Shown piece after piece: positions 9,501 to 19,267 of a stretch of DNA of 56,259 nt. The position numbers were made by a program, and so were the translations under genes. Source of the DNA: Roseiflexaceae bacterium. Its GTDB lineage: Bacteria; Chloroflexota; Chloroflexia; Chloroflexales; Roseiflexaceae. The stretch covers positions 1 to 56,259 of the forward strand of contig CANFUF010000008.1 in the NCBI GenBank assembly GCA_947450095.1. The letters are read 5' to 3'. Below the pieces are notes generated by a model that saw only the letters and a program-made list of their open reading frames with translations, made no database searches and had not been told where the DNA came from. Each line of letters starts with the position of its first letter. Position 1 is the stretch's first letter.

Positions 9501-9838
9501 CTCGACAATGCATCAGATGGCTCGCGGGTAAACGCAGCCACAAACAATGCCACGGCCTCTTCAAAACGGCGATTCAACAAATGCACATAGCCCTCGTAGG
9601 GCACGTGGGTAGCTTGGGCGGCAGGATAATGCGCCGGCAAATAAAAACGATGAATCGCATATAAAAAAAAGAGCGCCCGCACCCGTTCGTACAAATTGGT
9701 GCGTTGTTGGCGAAATTCCTCGAGTGCGTGAATTTCGCTCAACAACGTCTGATACGACGCAGTGCCACACACTGATTCGAGGGCAGTATCACGCAACCGT
9801 GCGTCGTCAGCGATAATAATGGCGCATAATTGCGACAT
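6503..9838 (-). CDS. Fucokinase-like GHMP kinase fused to UDPGP-type nucleotidyltransferase
   Basis: 1111 residues. About 1-165 is helical and unassigned. Residues about 170-620 form a GHMP sugar kinase of the fucokinase branch: the ATP-loop equivalent at 309-325 (DIPKGSRLAVSTNLLAAL), the fucokinase hallmark GSGGGWQDSGG at 364-374, and a glycine-rich GGMSGGGMGF at 526-535. Residues about 720-1105 resemble the UDPGP family of sugar-1-phosphate nucleotidyltransferases: LAGGAGSRW at 736-744, VKALHPF at 751-757 and NIDTLGATLDP at 923-933. It would phosphorylate a free sugar and activate it to a nucleotide sugar. In known fucose salvage fusions the order is the opposite. The kinase loop GSGLGTSS is altered to GSRLAVST. 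It lies 8 bp after the GalU-like gene. Confidence 0.8.
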   Translation of the reverse strand: MSQLCAIIIADDARLRDTALESVCGTASYQTLLSEIHALEEFRQQRTNLYERVRALFFLYAIHRFYLPAHYPAAQATHVPYEGYVHLLNRRFEEAVALFVAAFTREPSDALSSALATAYHQLAFQTLADQVRQSVRAVRGNQWMFRMGHPADYPLRIHPRLLTRDADQAFPILQEATPVRMDLSHSGWSDIFFLGMDFPAGAQVLNISVDLCVRGRDATTRPPVEAYLRVIDEPLLRLTSVDLGVTADITELGEVFDFGRDYMGLLKGAVIAAGIIPPGLESSQRSLADVLARLVGPGHGLELVSSVNDIPKGSRLAVSTNLLAALICVCMRATGQTVNLTGALQESERRLVAARAILGEWLAGSGGGWQDSGGVWPGIKLITGVEAQPTDPEYGVSRGRLLPQHRVLGTDEISPDARQRLQDSLVLVHGGMAQNVGPILEMVTEKYLLRAGAEWQARQDAIALMTEMIAALKAGDIRTLGQITTRNFMGPLQTIIPWATNRYTEGLIRAAQQRFGDQFWGFWMLGGMSGGGMGFIVDPAIKIEAQAALQEIMDAERLALQDALPFAMTPVVYDFAINERGTWAELLPAANRLMPVGYYALHMPRLLRSDARDLNLTRRRELDYFGAACLTRPELARVVPMLFNQMLPHVSSPANQTPRVHDSLIQNGFDRDFHEQIRADMRAGRIGLMQNRLPASSTIRDVDPGDVHDATGRPTAEIIRLGEAALARGEVAVVSLAGGAGSRWTQGAGVVKALHPFAKFAGRHRTFIELHIAKSQQIARMYGAAPAHVFTTSYMTDAPLRHAQMTAQSHGRSWGYAGDVLLSQGRAVGLRFVPMTRDLRFAWEETPHQLLDEQAQKMRQSVHAALIGWARSQGEGADYTDNLPNQCMHPVGHWFEVPNMLRNGTLAQLLTKNPNLRYLMVHNIDTLGATLDPALLGQHIATQKMFSFEVTARRIDDRGGGLARVDDQVRLVEGLAMPRITDEFGLRFYNTLTNWIDIDGMLTLFGLTRDDIMQNPERVNQAVRAMATRMPTYVTIKDVKKRWGNGQEDIYPVAQFEKLWGDMTALPDATVNFLQVTRLRGQQLKDQAQLDGWLRDGSAAYIDALCDWNVE

Positions 9839-9846
9839 AGATGCTC

Positions 9847-10704
9847 CTATTCGCTGCGGCGATGTAGTAATAATTCCACCAAGTTCGCCATCACATCTTC
9901 GCTATCGACACCATTGAGGCCAAGAGCTAATTGCGCAGTCAATAAGCCGTATTTGGCACCAGTATCATAGCGGCGCCCAATGTGTGCCAAGGCGAGGTAG
10001 CGCTCTTGGCGTGCCAATTGGTGGAGTGCGGGCGACAATTGCAATACATCATCAGGTGATGCTGTCAGATTTGCCGTCAATATATCGAAAATACCTGGGG
10101 TCAAGACATGCATCCCAAACAAACACAAATAATGACCAACGCGCAAACCTGGAGTAAGGAGTTGCTGTTCGGCCGCAGTAGGAGTCGGTTTTTCGACGAC
10201 TTGTTCGATAGTATAGACATTGGCGTTACCCGACAACGGTCTGCCACCAACCACGCCGTAGTACGGCAACAGGTGTTCCCGAGACGATTGCACCGCCGAT
10301 ACCGCACAATTTTCGGTCATAGCTAAATCAACAATTTGGCGGGCACAACCCCGCGATTCGTTACTGAGGTAAATATGATCACCCACTAGATGCAAAAAGG
10401 GATCATTGCCAATTGCATCACGGGCCATCAAAATTGCGTGGCCATAGCCTTGAGGATGCAATTGCTCGACAAAGCGTAAGTGCTTGGCGATATCACTGAC
10501 CGCATCGAGATAGGCTGCTGCCGTCCCCGGCGCGACCACAACCACAATTTCGTCGATGCCGGCTTGCAAGGCTTCTTCGGCGATGATCCGTAAGAGCGAC
10601 TTGGTGACACCATCACGGTCGACAAGCCGTTGCAATGGCAAGGCATGTTGTGCCGGTGAGGCAGCGGTGATTAAAGCGCGAGAAATACGCACGACACCCT
10701 CCAT
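9847..10704 (-). CDS. GalU-like sugar-1-phosphate nucleotidyltransferase, signature motif eroded
   Basis: 285 residues with the overall pattern of UTP-glucose-1-phosphate uridylyltransferase: EEALQAGIDEIVVVVAPG near 43-60, LHLVGDHIYL in place of the metal-binding DD loop region, 'VEKP' and a late 'DTGAKYGLLTA' segment. The defining N-terminal GxGTRxxP...PK motif is replaced by 'ALITAASPAQHALPLQ' and 'GVTKSLLRI'. Activity is therefore uncertain; a regulatory partner for the downstream fusion enzyme is one alternative. The start is ATG at 10704, but a GTG at 10692 is preceded by GGAGGG and may be the true start. First gene of the leftward operon. Confidence 0.75.
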   Translation of the reverse strand: MEGVVRISRALITAASPAQHALPLQRLVDRDGVTKSLLRIIAEEALQAGIDEIVVVVAPGTAAAYLDAVSDIAKHLRFVEQLHPQGYGHAILMARDAIGNDPFLHLVGDHIYLSNESRGCARQIVDLAMTENCAVSAVQSSREHLLPYYGVVGGRPLSGNANVYTIEQVVEKPTPTAAEQQLLTPGLRVGHYLCLFGMHVLTPGIFDILTANLTASPDDVLQLSPALHQLARQERYLALAHIGRRYDTGAKYGLLTAQLALGLNGVDSEDVMANLVELLLHRRSE

Positions 10705-10719
10705 TTCACATATACTATC

Positions 10720-10728
10720 ATTATACCA
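10720..10728 (-). promoter_or_regulatory. Extended -10 promoter for the leftward nucleotide-sugar operon
   Basis: Reading leftward, TGGTATAAT gives a TGn extension plus a perfect TATAAT, 16-24 bp before the GalU-like start. No good -35 is present, as is common for extended -10 promoters. The rest of the 290-bp gap to sucA is AT-rich, with poly-A/T runs and no visible gene. Confidence 0.5.
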
Positions 10729-10896
10729 AAGTAACGTTGATTATGTTAGAAAAAACATCACCGCCAGCTATTATTTTTTTATGTATTAAGTGATTTTTTG
10801 TACAAAAAACATCGCAAATCAACAGAAAAACACATTTTTCGCAAATTGAAAATACAAAACAATAGATTTGACATACCAAAATAGCCGTCTACACGC

Positions 10897-10925
10897 TTGA
10901 CGAAGCCGCCGTACACCTCTATACT
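10897..10925 (+). promoter_or_regulatory. Predicted sigma-70-type promoter of sucA-sucB
   Basis: TTGACG (10897-10902), a 17-nt spacer and TATACT (10920-10925) lie about 70 bp upstream of the sucA start. Confidence 0.65.
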
Positions 10926-10995
10926 GTAGGCGCTTGACTATGGCGCCATTTCCGTGTGTAATTGCGACACATACGGCTATGAGGAGTATGATGTG

Positions 10996-13797
10996 ATGCG
11001 ATCCTTCGCACAATTTTTTGGTCCAAATGCAGGCTATGTACTCGAGTTATATGAACAGTACAAAAAAGACCCCGCATCAGTCGATGCAGAATTCCGTCAA
11101 TTATTTCAGGAAAACGCGCATCTTTTTATAGATGCAGAGACGACTACCCCAACAACCCAACCTCGTGAGTCAGTTGACAATGTGCATGCGATTGCCGCAG
11201 CACGATTGATTCGCTTTATCCGCGAAATGGGGCACTTAGCTGCACATATTGACCCACTAGGGAAGCAACCGGTTAGTGATCCCAGCCTTGAATTCGCCTA
11301 TCATGATCTGAGTAACGCTGACTTGCGCGGATTACCCGCATCGATTTTGCGTAGTCCACTCGAAGCAGAATGTAGTGATGCCTTGACTGGCGTACAAGCA
11401 TTACGCGCGCTTTATTCAGGCAGTCTGGGCTACGAAGCCGACCACATCCAGGTGTACAACGAGCGCAAATGGATTCACGATGCCATCGAAACACGTAAGT
11501 TTTTTTACGGCTTTTCCGTACGGCGCAAACGTGAAATTCTGGCTCGCCTGAGTGAAGTCGAAACTTTCGAGCGCTTTTTGCATACCACCTTTGTGGGTCA
11601 AAAACGCTTCTCCCTCGAAGGCTGCGACATCTTGATGCCCATGCTTGATTCCATCATCCGCAACGCTGCCGTCGCCGGCACCAAAGAAATCGTCATCGGC
11701 ATGGCGCACCGTGGCCGTCTCAATGTCCTCGCCCACGCCCTCGGGAAACCCTACAACCATATTTTGAGTGAATTCATCCTCGCCCATCGTGACGCCCACC
11801 ACCCCGTGGTGCGTGAAGCACACGGCTGGACGGGTGACGTCAAATATCACCTCGGCGCCCAACGCACCTTCCGCGAGAGTGGGGTCGAACAAATGCCCAT
11901 CACCCTCGCACCAAACCCCAGCCATCTCGAATTTGTCAATCCCGTCGTAGCTGGTCGGGCCCGCGCCGTCCAGGATGATCGCTTTGCCCATGGTGCCCCA
12001 GTTCGCGACCGCTCAGCATCACTGGCGATTATCATCCATGGCGATGCCGCCTTCCCCGGTCAAGGGGTAGTTGCCGAAACCCTCAATATGTCGGACCTCG
12101 AAGGCTATAGCATTGGCGGGACGATTCATATCATCCTCAACAACCAAATCGGTTTTTCGACGGACCCCCACGATAGCCGCACGACACTATATTCCAGCGA
12201 CCTTGCCAAAGGCTTCGAGATCCCCATTGTGCACGTCAATGCCGATGATGTGGAAGCCAGTGTGGCCGCCGCCCGTATGGCACTAGCCTATCGCAACGAA
12301 TTCCACAAGGACTTTTTGGTTGACCTCGTCGGTTATCGGCGCTGGGGACACAACGAAGGCGACGAGCCCTCATTTACCCAACCGTTGATGTATACCCAAA
12401 TCAGCCAACACAAAACCGTCCGTGAACTTTGGGCCAATCGGTTGGTGGCAGATGGGATTGTCACGCAGGCCGAAGCGGATGGTATGGTGGCAGACTTGAT
12501 GGCGAAGCTCCAAGAAGCCAAACACCAAGCCGAAACTGATCCGGTCATGCCCACTACACTCACCCCGCCACCCGCAGGGTTGGCCCGCCGCACCCAAACC
12601 GCCGTCAGTGCCGAAAAGCTCTACGAGTACAACACGCAACTGTTGCGTGTCCCTGATAATTTCAGCATCAATCCCAAGCTAGTGCGCATGTTCGAAAAAC
12701 GCCGCACGGCCTTCGAGCAAATCGGCGCCATCGATTGGGCCCACGCCGAAGCGCTGGCGTTTGCCTCACTGATTGCCGAAGGGGTGCCGATCCGCATGAC
12801 GGGTCAAGACAGCCAACGTGGCACGTTTAGCAATCGCCATCTCGTGTTGCACGATGTCGAAAACGGCCAAGTCTACGCCCCCATCCAACACCTGCCCCAA
12901 GCCCAAGCCGCGTTTGCAGTCTACAACAGTTCGTTGTCAGAAAACGCCGTTCTGGGCTTTGAATACGGCTATAGTTCACACGCCCCCGATAGTTTGGTGC
13001 TCTGGGAAGCACAGTTTGGCGATTTCGCCAATGGCGCCCAAGTCATCATCGACCAATTCATCGTCTCTGGCCGCAAAAAATGGGGCTTACAGCCGTCACT
13101 CGTGTTGTTGTTACCACACGGTTACGAAGGCCAAGGTCCCGAGCATTCGAGTGCCCGTTTGGAGCGCTTTTTGCAACTGGCTGCCGACGACAATATCCGC
13201 GTCGCAAACTGCACCACCGCAGCCCAATATTTTCATTTATTGCGCCGCCAAGCCATGCTCCGCACCGAAGACCCGCGGCCATTGATTTTGATGACCCCCA
13301 AAAGCTTGCTCCGCCACCCCAAAGCTGGTTCTTCGCTGAGTGACCTAACCGAGGGGCGGTTTTATCGGGTGCTCGATGACGCCAGCGCCAACGACCGCCG
13401 CAATCAAGTCGAACGTATCATCCTCTGTTCGGGTAAAGTCTATGTAGACCTCGTGAGTAGTGTGACCCCAGAACAAGCACCACACGTGGCGGTGGTACGC
13501 ATCGAAGAACTCTACAGTTTCCCCGCAGATGAGCTGATTGCCATTTTGGCAGGCTACCCCAATGCGCGTGAAGTGGTTTGGATGCAAGAAGAGCCACAAA
13601 ACATGGGGGCATGGAGCTACGTGGCCCCCCGCATCAAAACCATCCTCGCACCCGATACACTGTTTAGTTATGTGGGTCGAGCGCCATCGGCCAGCCCCGC
13701 CGAAGGCTCACAATCAGACCATGCCGAAGAGCAAGAACGCATCATCAATACTGCGGTATATAGTCCTATTCAATCGCAACCAATCATTGTGGCGTAA
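10996..13797 (+). CDS. sucA: 2-oxoglutarate dehydrogenase E1 component
   Basis: Thiamine-diphosphate-dependent decarboxylase of the 2-oxoglutarate dehydrogenase complex (TCA cycle). The 933-residue product has the family length. It has the N-terminal '[21 protein letters not shown]' E1 tail that contacts E2, '[17 protein letters not shown]', the ThDP-binding region '[18 protein letters not shown]' and 'NNQIGFST', then '[12 protein letters not shown]', and the transketolase-like C-terminal half with '[17 protein letters not shown]' and '[15 protein letters not shown]'. The start at 10996 follows GAGGAG (10981-10986); an in-frame upstream extension to 10954 lacks family similarity. It is followed after 23 bp by sucB. 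The E3 subunit (lpd) is not in this window. Confidence 0.96.
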   Translation: MRSFAQFFGPNAGYVLELYEQYKKDPASVDAEFRQLFQENAHLFIDAETTTPTTQPRESVDNVHAIAAARLIRFIREMGHLAAHIDPLGKQPVSDPSLEFAYHDLSNADLRGLPASILRSPLEAECSDALTGVQALRALYSGSLGYEADHIQVYNERKWIHDAIETRKFFYGFSVRRKREILARLSEVETFERFLHTTFVGQKRFSLEGCDILMPMLDSIIRNAAVAGTKEIVIGMAHRGRLNVLAHALGKPYNHILSEFILAHRDAHHPVVREAHGWTGDVKYHLGAQRTFRESGVEQMPITLAPNPSHLEFVNPVVAGRARAVQDDRFAHGAPVRDRSASLAIIIHGDAAFPGQGVVAETLNMSDLEGYSIGGTIHIILNNQIGFSTDPHDSRTTLYSSDLAKGFEIPIVHVNADDVEASVAAARMALAYRNEFHKDFLVDLVGYRRWGHNEGDEPSFTQPLMYTQISQHKTVRELWANRLVADGIVTQAEADGMVADLMAKLQEAKHQAETDPVMPTTLTPPPAGLARRTQTAVSAEKLYEYNTQLLRVPDNFSINPKLVRMFEKRRTAFEQIGAIDWAHAEALAFASLIAEGVPIRMTGQDSQRGTFSNRHLVLHDVENGQVYAPIQHLPQAQAAFAVYNSSLSENAVLGFEYGYSSHAPDSLVLWEAQFGDFANGAQVIIDQFIVSGRKKWGLQPSLVLLLPHGYEGQGPEHSSARLERFLQLAADDNIRVANCTTAAQYFHLLRRQAMLRTEDPRPLILMTPKSLLRHPKAGSSLSDLTEGRFYRVLDDASANDRRNQVERIILCSGKVYVDLVSSVTPEQAPHVAVVRIEELYSFPADELIAILAGYPNAREVVWMQEEPQNMGAWSYVAPRIKTILAPDTLFSYVGRAPSASPAEGSQSDHAEEQERIINTAVYSPIQSQPIIVA

Positions 13798-13820
13798 CCG
13801 TACGCCATGGAGAATGCATC

Positions 13821-15017
13821 ATGAACGTCGATATCAAAGTCCCGATTCTCGGTGAATCGATTGTCGAAGGGACACTGGCCCGCTGGCACAAAAAAGTAGG
13901 TGACGCCATCAACGCCGGCGAAATCATTGCCGACCTCGAAACCGACAAGGTCAACATCGAAGTGAGTGCGAGTGCCGCCGGCGTCATCACTGCCTTGCAC
14001 AAAAACGAAGGCGACAACGTGGCCGTTGGTGAACTAATTGCCAGCATCGACACCGCCGCTAGCACCGCTAGCGCAACGCCCGCACCTGCACCGATTGCGA
14101 CACCCGTACCCGTCGCACCTCCCGTCGCCAGCGACGCCCCCGCCACCCCGGTGGCTCGCAATGTAGCCGCCGATACCGGCGTCGATTTGCGCACCGTCAG
14201 TGGTAGCGGCCCTGATGGCCGCATCACCAAAAACGACGTCATCAAGGCGAGCACCCCAGCACCGGTCGCACCAGCGGCATCAGCTGCCACACCCGCACCA
14301 GTTGTTGCCAGCGGTAGTCGCCGTGAAGAGCGGGTCAAAATGTCACGCCGCCGCCAAACCATTGCCACCCGCTTGGTGCAAGCCCAGCAAACCGCTGCCA
14401 TGCTGACGACCTTCAACGAAGTCGACTTGACTCGGGTGATGGACATCCGCAAGCGCAAAAAAGATAGCTTCAAAGAGCACAATGGCGTCGGTCTCGGCTT
14501 CATGTCGTTTTTCACCAAGGCCACAGTTAGCGCCCTCAAAGCCTTCCCGGCGGTCAACGCCGAAATCCAAGGCGACGAGGTTCTCTACAAGTATTACTAC
14601 GATATCGGCATCGCCGTATCGACCCCCGATGGCTTGGTGGTACCCGTGCTCCGCAATGCCGACGATTTGAGTTTTGCCGGCATCGAAAAGGGCATCGAAT
14701 CCCTCGCCAAACGCGCCCGTGACAACAAACTGGGCCTCGCTGATTTGACGGGTGGCACCTTTACCATTACCAATGGTGGTGTGTTTGGCTCAATGATGTC
14801 AACGCCTATTCTCAATATGCCCCAAGTGGGCATTTTGGGGATGCACAAGATTCAAGAGCGCGCCATGGTCATGAATGGCCAAATCGTGATTCGCCCGATG
14901 ATGTATATCGCATTGTCGTACGACCATCGCATCATCGACGGCGCTACCGCCGTGCGTTTCCTCGTGCATATCAAAGATTTGCTCGAAGATCCTGATAGCT
15001 TATTGCTCGAATTCTAA
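13821..15017 (+). CDS. sucB: Dihydrolipoyllysine succinyltransferase (E2 of 2-oxoglutarate dehydrogenase)
   Basis: 398 residues forming the core of the 2-oxoglutarate dehydrogenase complex. It has an N-terminal lipoyl domain with the lipoylated Lys43 in ETDKVNIEV, an Ala/Pro/Thr-rich linker (about 75-110), a peripheral-subunit-binding domain (about 112-145, '[19 protein letters not shown]' then 'GRITKNDV'), a second Ala/Pro linker and a C-terminal acyltransferase domain. The latter carries the catalytic HRIIDG (His369, Asp373). Its ATG is preceded by GGAG, it lies 23 bp after sucA, and a strong terminator follows, so the two genes form a two-gene operon. Confidence 0.95.
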   Translation: MNVDIKVPILGESIVEGTLARWHKKVGDAINAGEIIADLETDKVNIEVSASAAGVITALHKNEGDNVAVGELIASIDTAASTASATPAPAPIATPVPVAPPVASDAPATPVARNVAADTGVDLRTVSGSGPDGRITKNDVIKASTPAPVAPAASAATPAPVVASGSRREERVKMSRRRQTIATRLVQAQQTAAMLTTFNEVDLTRVMDIRKRKKDSFKEHNGVGLGFMSFFTKATVSALKAFPAVNAEIQGDEVLYKYYYDIGIAVSTPDGLVVPVLRNADDLSFAGIEKGIESLAKRARDNKLGLADLTGGTFTITNGGVFGSMMSTPILNMPQVGILGMHKIQERAMVMNGQIVIRPMMYIALSYDHRIIDGATAVRFLVHIKDLLEDPDSLLLEF

Positions 15018-15036
15018 ATATCATCGGTAACGCCAA

Positions 15037-15075
15037 AAAACCCCCTCGACATCACGGTGATGTCGAGGGGGTTTT
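15037..15075. terminator. Bidirectional terminator between sucB and pgk
   Basis: A long perfect stem of about 18 bp (AAAACCCCCTCGACATCA with its complement) and a 3-nt loop has an A-run on one side and a T-run on the other. It serves the convergent sucAB and pgk transcripts. Confidence 0.92.
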
Positions 15076-15090
15076 GTACTACGACGCAAT

Positions 15091-16275
15091 TTATGCGCGA
15101 TCGTTGAGAGCGGCCACGCCGGGCAATACCCGGCCTTCGAGGAGCTCGAGCGAGGCACCACCGCCGGTGGAAATATGGCTGACTTTATCGGCGAGGCCCA
15201 TTTGTTCGATGGCAGCCACCGAATCACCGCCACCGATTACGGTTTTGGCGCTACTGTCGGCCAAGGCTTGGGCCACAGCTCGGGTGCCACCGGCAAAAGC
15301 CGGCATTTCAAAGACGCCCATCGGACCATTCCAAATGATGGTCTTGGCTTGGGCGATTTCGGCGGCATAGCGGGCTTGGGTGTCTGGCCCGATGTCGAGG
15401 ATGCGCCAGCCGGGGGTGACGGCATCGATGCCCACCACTTTAGTGGCAGCATCAGCGGCAAATTTGTCAGCCACCACCGCATCGGTGGGCAACAGCAATT
15501 TGGTGCCACGGGCAGCAGCCAAATCAATCATCCGTTTGGCCAAATCAAGGCTCGATGCTTCGACCAACGAGTCTCCCATGGCATAGCCTTGGGACAACAA
15601 AAAGGTATTGGCCATGCCGCCACCAATCAACAAGGCATCGACCTTGCTGAGTAGATTTTCGATGACACCGATTTTGTCGCTGATTTTGGCACCACCGATG
15701 ATGGTGATAAACGGGCGCTGGGGGGCTTCGAGCGTGCCAGCCAAGGCATCGAGCTCGCGTTCCATCAACAACCCCGCCACTGCCGGCAACAAGTGTGCCA
15801 CGCCTTCGGTAGAAGCGTGGGCGCGGTGAGCAGCACCAAAGGCGTCGTTTACATACACGTCGCCAAGTTGGGCATATTCTTGGGCCAATGAGACGTCGTT
15901 GGCTTCTTCGCGGGCGTCGAAGCGGGTGTTTTCGAGCATCAAAATCTGACCAGGTTGCAAGGCCTGGGCGGCTGCCAAGGCGTCAGCACCAGCGACGGCA
16001 TCGGTGGTAATTACCGTCACACCCATCAATTTGGCCAAATGGGCCGCCACGGGTCGCATGCGCAACTCTTCGACTACTTTGTTTTTGGGGCGTCCCAAAT
16101 GGGACATCAACACGACTGCAGCACCTTGGTCAACCAAATAGCGGATGGTGGGGATGGCCGAACGGACGCGGGTATCATCGCCCACGACGCCGTTTTCAAT
16201 GGGCACATTGAAGTCGACCCGCACCAATGCCCGTTTGCCTTGCCATGCCACATCACGAATTGTTTGTTTGTTCAT
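15091..16275 (-). CDS. pgk: Phosphoglycerate kinase
   Basis: Glycolytic enzyme interconverting 1,3-bisphosphoglycerate + ADP and 3-phosphoglycerate + ATP. The 394-residue product has the family length. It shows '[14 protein letters not shown]' (substrate-binding Asp/Asn), 'LMSHLGRPK', '[15 protein letters not shown]', '[17 protein letters not shown]', '[11 protein letters not shown]' and the C-terminal nucleotide-binding 'GGGDSVAAI' and '[14 protein letters not shown]'. The ATG at 16275 follows GGGACG. It is a single gene, divergent from the M16 protease gene with an 86-bp spacer and convergent with sucAB. No gap gene is adjacent. Confidence 0.97.
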   Translation of the reverse strand: MNKQTIRDVAWQGKRALVRVDFNVPIENGVVGDDTRVRSAIPTIRYLVDQGAAVVLMSHLGRPKNKVVEELRMRPVAAHLAKLMGVTVITTDAVAGADALAAAQALQPGQILMLENTRFDAREEANDVSLAQEYAQLGDVYVNDAFGAAHRAHASTEGVAHLLPAVAGLLMERELDALAGTLEAPQRPFITIIGGAKISDKIGVIENLLSKVDALLIGGGMANTFLLSQGYAMGDSLVEASSLDLAKRMIDLAAARGTKLLLPTDAVVADKFAADAATKVVGIDAVTPGWRILDIGPDTQARYAAEIAQAKTIIWNGPMGVFEMPAFAGGTRAVAQALADSSAKTVIGGGDSVAAIEQMGLADKVSHISTGGGASLELLEGRVLPGVAALNDRA

Positions 16276-16328
16276 CGTCCCTATATCCTTTATTTCACAA
16301 CCTGATACAAGTATACGCCAACCTCACG

Positions 16329-16337
16329 TGGTATGAT
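16329..16337 (+). promoter_or_regulatory. Possible extended -10 promoter for the protease-murA operon
   Basis: TGGTATGAT fits TGn plus TATGAT, 25 bp before the protease start. No clear -35 was found. Confidence 0.4.
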
Positions 16338-16361
16338 AACAGAAAGCGGAAAGGAGCTGGC

Positions 16362-19256
16362 ATGTCACATCAATTTGTGTTGACGCATCTCGAAGAAATC
16401 AGCGATATCCACGCCACGGTGCGCATTTATAGCCATCCAAGTGGGGCGCAACTCGTATCTATCCACAACGACGACGAAAACAAGTGCTTCGGCGTGTCGT
16501 TTCGCACATTGCCCGCCAATTCCAACGGCGTGGCCCACATCCTCGAACACTCGGTGTTGTGTGGCTCGAAACATTTTCCCGTCAAAAGCCCCTTTAATGA
16601 ACTGCTCAAGGGATCGCTCAATACCTTTTTGAATGCGATGACCTACCCCGATAAAACCATCTACCCCGTGGCCAGTACCAACCTCAAAGATTTGTACAAC
16701 CTCGTCGACGTCTATATGGACGCCGTGTTTCATCCCCTCATTAGCGAAGACACATTACGTCAAGAAGGCTGGCGCTACGAATTCGATGACGCCGGCAAAC
16801 TGACCTACAAGGGGATTGTTTACAACGAAATGAAGGGCGCGTCTGCTACCGCCGAACGGGTGCTGGGCAAAGCCTTGAGCCGTGAACTCTTCCCCGACAC
16901 GATTTATGCCAATGATTCGGGTGGCGACCCGCGGGTCATCCCCAGTTTGAGTTATGCCGAATTCACCGACTTCCATGCCACCTACTACCACCCCAGCAAC
17001 TCATTGTTGTATTGGTATGGTGACGACGAAATCGAAACACGGCTGGAGCGCCTCGAACCCTACTTGGCCAATTTCAGCGCCCAAACCCCACCCCCACCCA
17101 TCGCCAAACAACCCAAGTGGAGCGCGGCACGTACCGCCACATATGCCTACCCTGCCACCGCCGATGAGCAACGCCACCACGTGTTGCTGGCTTGGATGAT
17201 TGACAAGCACTTTGATGAAATCGACGAAATGGAAATCATGATTGTCGATCATGTGCTGCTCAACGACGCCGTCGCTCCGCTCCGTAAATTATTACTCGAC
17301 AGTGATCTCGGCGAAGATCTCAGCGGTGGTGGGTTTGGCAATAACCTGCAAACCTATTTTGCGCTTGGGCTCAAGGGTGTTGCCCCCGAAAATGTCGCCC
17401 TGATTGCCCCGCTCGTACGGGATTCAATCACCAAAATCATCACGGAAGGGGTCGATCCTGCCCAAATCCAGGCATCAATCAACACCATTGAATTTGATTT
17501 GCGCGAACGCAACACCGGCGGATTCCCGCGGGGACTAGCCTTGATGATTGGTTTGACCAATCCATGGCTGTATGGACAAGACATCATCAAAGCCTTGCGC
17601 TACGAAGATGCCTTAGCCACTGCCAAACAACGCCTGCAAGACCCGCAACGTATCGGTCAATTGCTCCAGGAATTGTTGCGCGACAATCCACACATGCTCG
17701 AACTCGTCGTGGCGCCCGATGCCCAACTCAATGAGCGCCTCGATGCCCAAGAAGCAGCCGAACTCGTAGCAGCCGAAGCCACGTTGACCGCGACGCAACG
17801 CGACGAAATCAACGCGGCTGCCCAACGCCTGACCCACTGGCAAGAGACCCCCGATAGCCCAGAAGCGTTGGCAACCATCCCACGCTTGACTCGCGACGAT
17901 CTCGAGCCCCACGTCAAAATCACCCCGCTTATGCACGAGCGCATCGGCAATATTCCCGTAACGATTGCCCCACTCTTTACGAGCGGCATCATGTATGTCG
18001 ACATCGGGTTTGATTTACGCAATTTACCGGCGGATCTCATTCCATACCTGCCGTTGTTTGTGGATGCGTTGACCGAAACCGGTGCCGGTGATTACGACGC
18101 CGTGCGTTTATCACAACGCATCGGCACCTACACCGGTGGAATTTCGGCTACATCGATGGCGGGCACCAATCGGCTCAGCAAAGACTATTACGCCTTGTTG
18201 CTGATTCGCGGCAAAGCGACCAGCGAAAACATCGGCACCTTACTCGACATCATGTGTGATGTCAGTGTGGCGGCCCACCTCGACAATCGCGAACGTATTT
18301 TGCAACTCATCAAAGAAGATAAAGCGAGTCGGGAAGCGCGGGTACTGCCGTCGGGACACGCACTGATTAATTCGCGCTTACGGGCTCGCTTTGGCAATAT
18401 CCAAAGCTTCAACGAACTCCTCGGTGGCGTCAGTTATCTCAAATTCATCCGCGAGTTAGCTGCCACTGCCGATAGCCAATGGGAAGCCATCCACGCCAAG
18501 CTGATTGCCATTCGCACTGCGTTGATTACCCAAGGCAGCATGCGCTTTCATGTAACCTGCAACCAAGAATTGGTCCCGAGTGCGCTAACAGAATTCGCCC
18601 GGATTCGGGAAAATATCCCCAGCCATACCACCAGCCCACAACTCTGGTCAACGCTCACATTCCCTAGCAACGAAGCATTGGTTGCCCCTGCCCAAGTCAA
18701 TTATGTGGGGGTGGCGGCACAGCTCAGCCAAGTGGGATATACCTGTAGTGGCACCGATATCGTCGTCAATCGCCATCTCAGCCGGACCTTTTTGCATGAA
18801 CAAATCCGCGAAAAAGGTGGCGCATACGGCGCATTTAGCGTCCTCGACATCCGCAGTGGAATTTTGTCGATGCTCTCGTATCGTGACCCCAATATCAGCA
18901 AAACCCTCGATGTCTATGCCCAAGCCGGGCAATGGCTGACCCAAGTCCAACTCGACGACGATGCCTTGCTCCAAGCAATCATCGGCGCCGCGGGTGATTT
19001 GGATGGGTATCAATTACCTGACGCACGGGGATTTACCGCATTTATACGCCATTTGTCTGGCGACGATGATACCTACCGCCAACAGACCCGTGAGCAAGCA
19101 CTTGCTGTTACCATCCCTGATTTTGTGCGCTATGGCGAAGCCTTGATGGCACTCAATCAGCATTGGCAACGGGTAGTGCTTGGTGGCGATGCCTCCATCC
19201 AACAAGCAGTGGCCGGCGATGCAGGGTTGTTCACCACATTGACCAACGTGTTGTAA
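16362..19256 (+). CDS. M16C family zinc metalloprotease (presequence-protease/PreP-like)
   Basis: 964 residues, the length expected for single-chain M16C proteases built from two clamshell halves. The inverted zinc motif HILEH (59-63) follows 'SNGVAH', and the second acidic ligand region is '[10 protein letters not shown]'. The C-terminal half contains '[17 protein letters not shown]', the expected Arg/Tyr substrate-binding region of this family. Homologues degrade unstructured peptides in mitochondria, chloroplasts and bacteria. No signal peptide is seen, so a cytoplasmic peptide-clearing role is likely. The ATG at 16362 has AAGGAG 5 nt upstream; an in-frame extension upstream of it overlaps pgk and has no family similarity. 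The murA start lies 11 bp after the stop, and the murA ribosome binding site overlaps the stop codon. Confidence 0.93.
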   Translation: MSHQFVLTHLEEISDIHATVRIYSHPSGAQLVSIHNDDENKCFGVSFRTLPANSNGVAHILEHSVLCGSKHFPVKSPFNELLKGSLNTFLNAMTYPDKTIYPVASTNLKDLYNLVDVYMDAVFHPLISEDTLRQEGWRYEFDDAGKLTYKGIVYNEMKGASATAERVLGKALSRELFPDTIYANDSGGDPRVIPSLSYAEFTDFHATYYHPSNSLLYWYGDDEIETRLERLEPYLANFSAQTPPPPIAKQPKWSAARTATYAYPATADEQRHHVLLAWMIDKHFDEIDEMEIMIVDHVLLNDAVAPLRKLLLDSDLGEDLSGGGFGNNLQTYFALGLKGVAPENVALIAPLVRDSITKIITEGVDPAQIQASINTIEFDLRERNTGGFPRGLALMIGLTNPWLYGQDIIKALRYEDALATAKQRLQDPQRIGQLLQELLRDNPHMLELVVAPDAQLNERLDAQEAAELVAAEATLTATQRDEINAAAQRLTHWQETPDSPEALATIPRLTRDDLEPHVKITPLMHERIGNIPVTIAPLFTSGIMYVDIGFDLRNLPADLIPYLPLFVDALTETGAGDYDAVRLSQRIGTYTGGISATSMAGTNRLSKDYYALLLIRGKATSENIGTLLDIMCDVSVAAHLDNRERILQLIKEDKASREARVLPSGHALINSRLRARFGNIQSFNELLGGVSYLKFIRELAATADSQWEAIHAKLIAIRTALITQGSMRFHVTCNQELVPSALTEFARIRENIPSHTTSPQLWSTLTFPSNEALVAPAQVNYVGVAAQLSQVGYTCSGTDIVVNRHLSRTFLHEQIREKGGAYGAFSVLDIRSGILSMLSYRDPNISKTLDVYAQAGQWLTQVQLDDDALLQAIIGAAGDLDGYQLPDARGFTAFIRHLSGDDDTYRQQTREQALAVTIPDFVRYGEALMALNQHWQRVVLGGDASIQQAVAGDAGLFTTLTNVL

Positions 19257-19267
19257 AAGGAGCTTGC

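Noticed and set aside
11416-11991. A 191-codon open frame antisense to sucA
   Set aside because: Shadow of the conserved E1 coding frame; no recognisable protein features.
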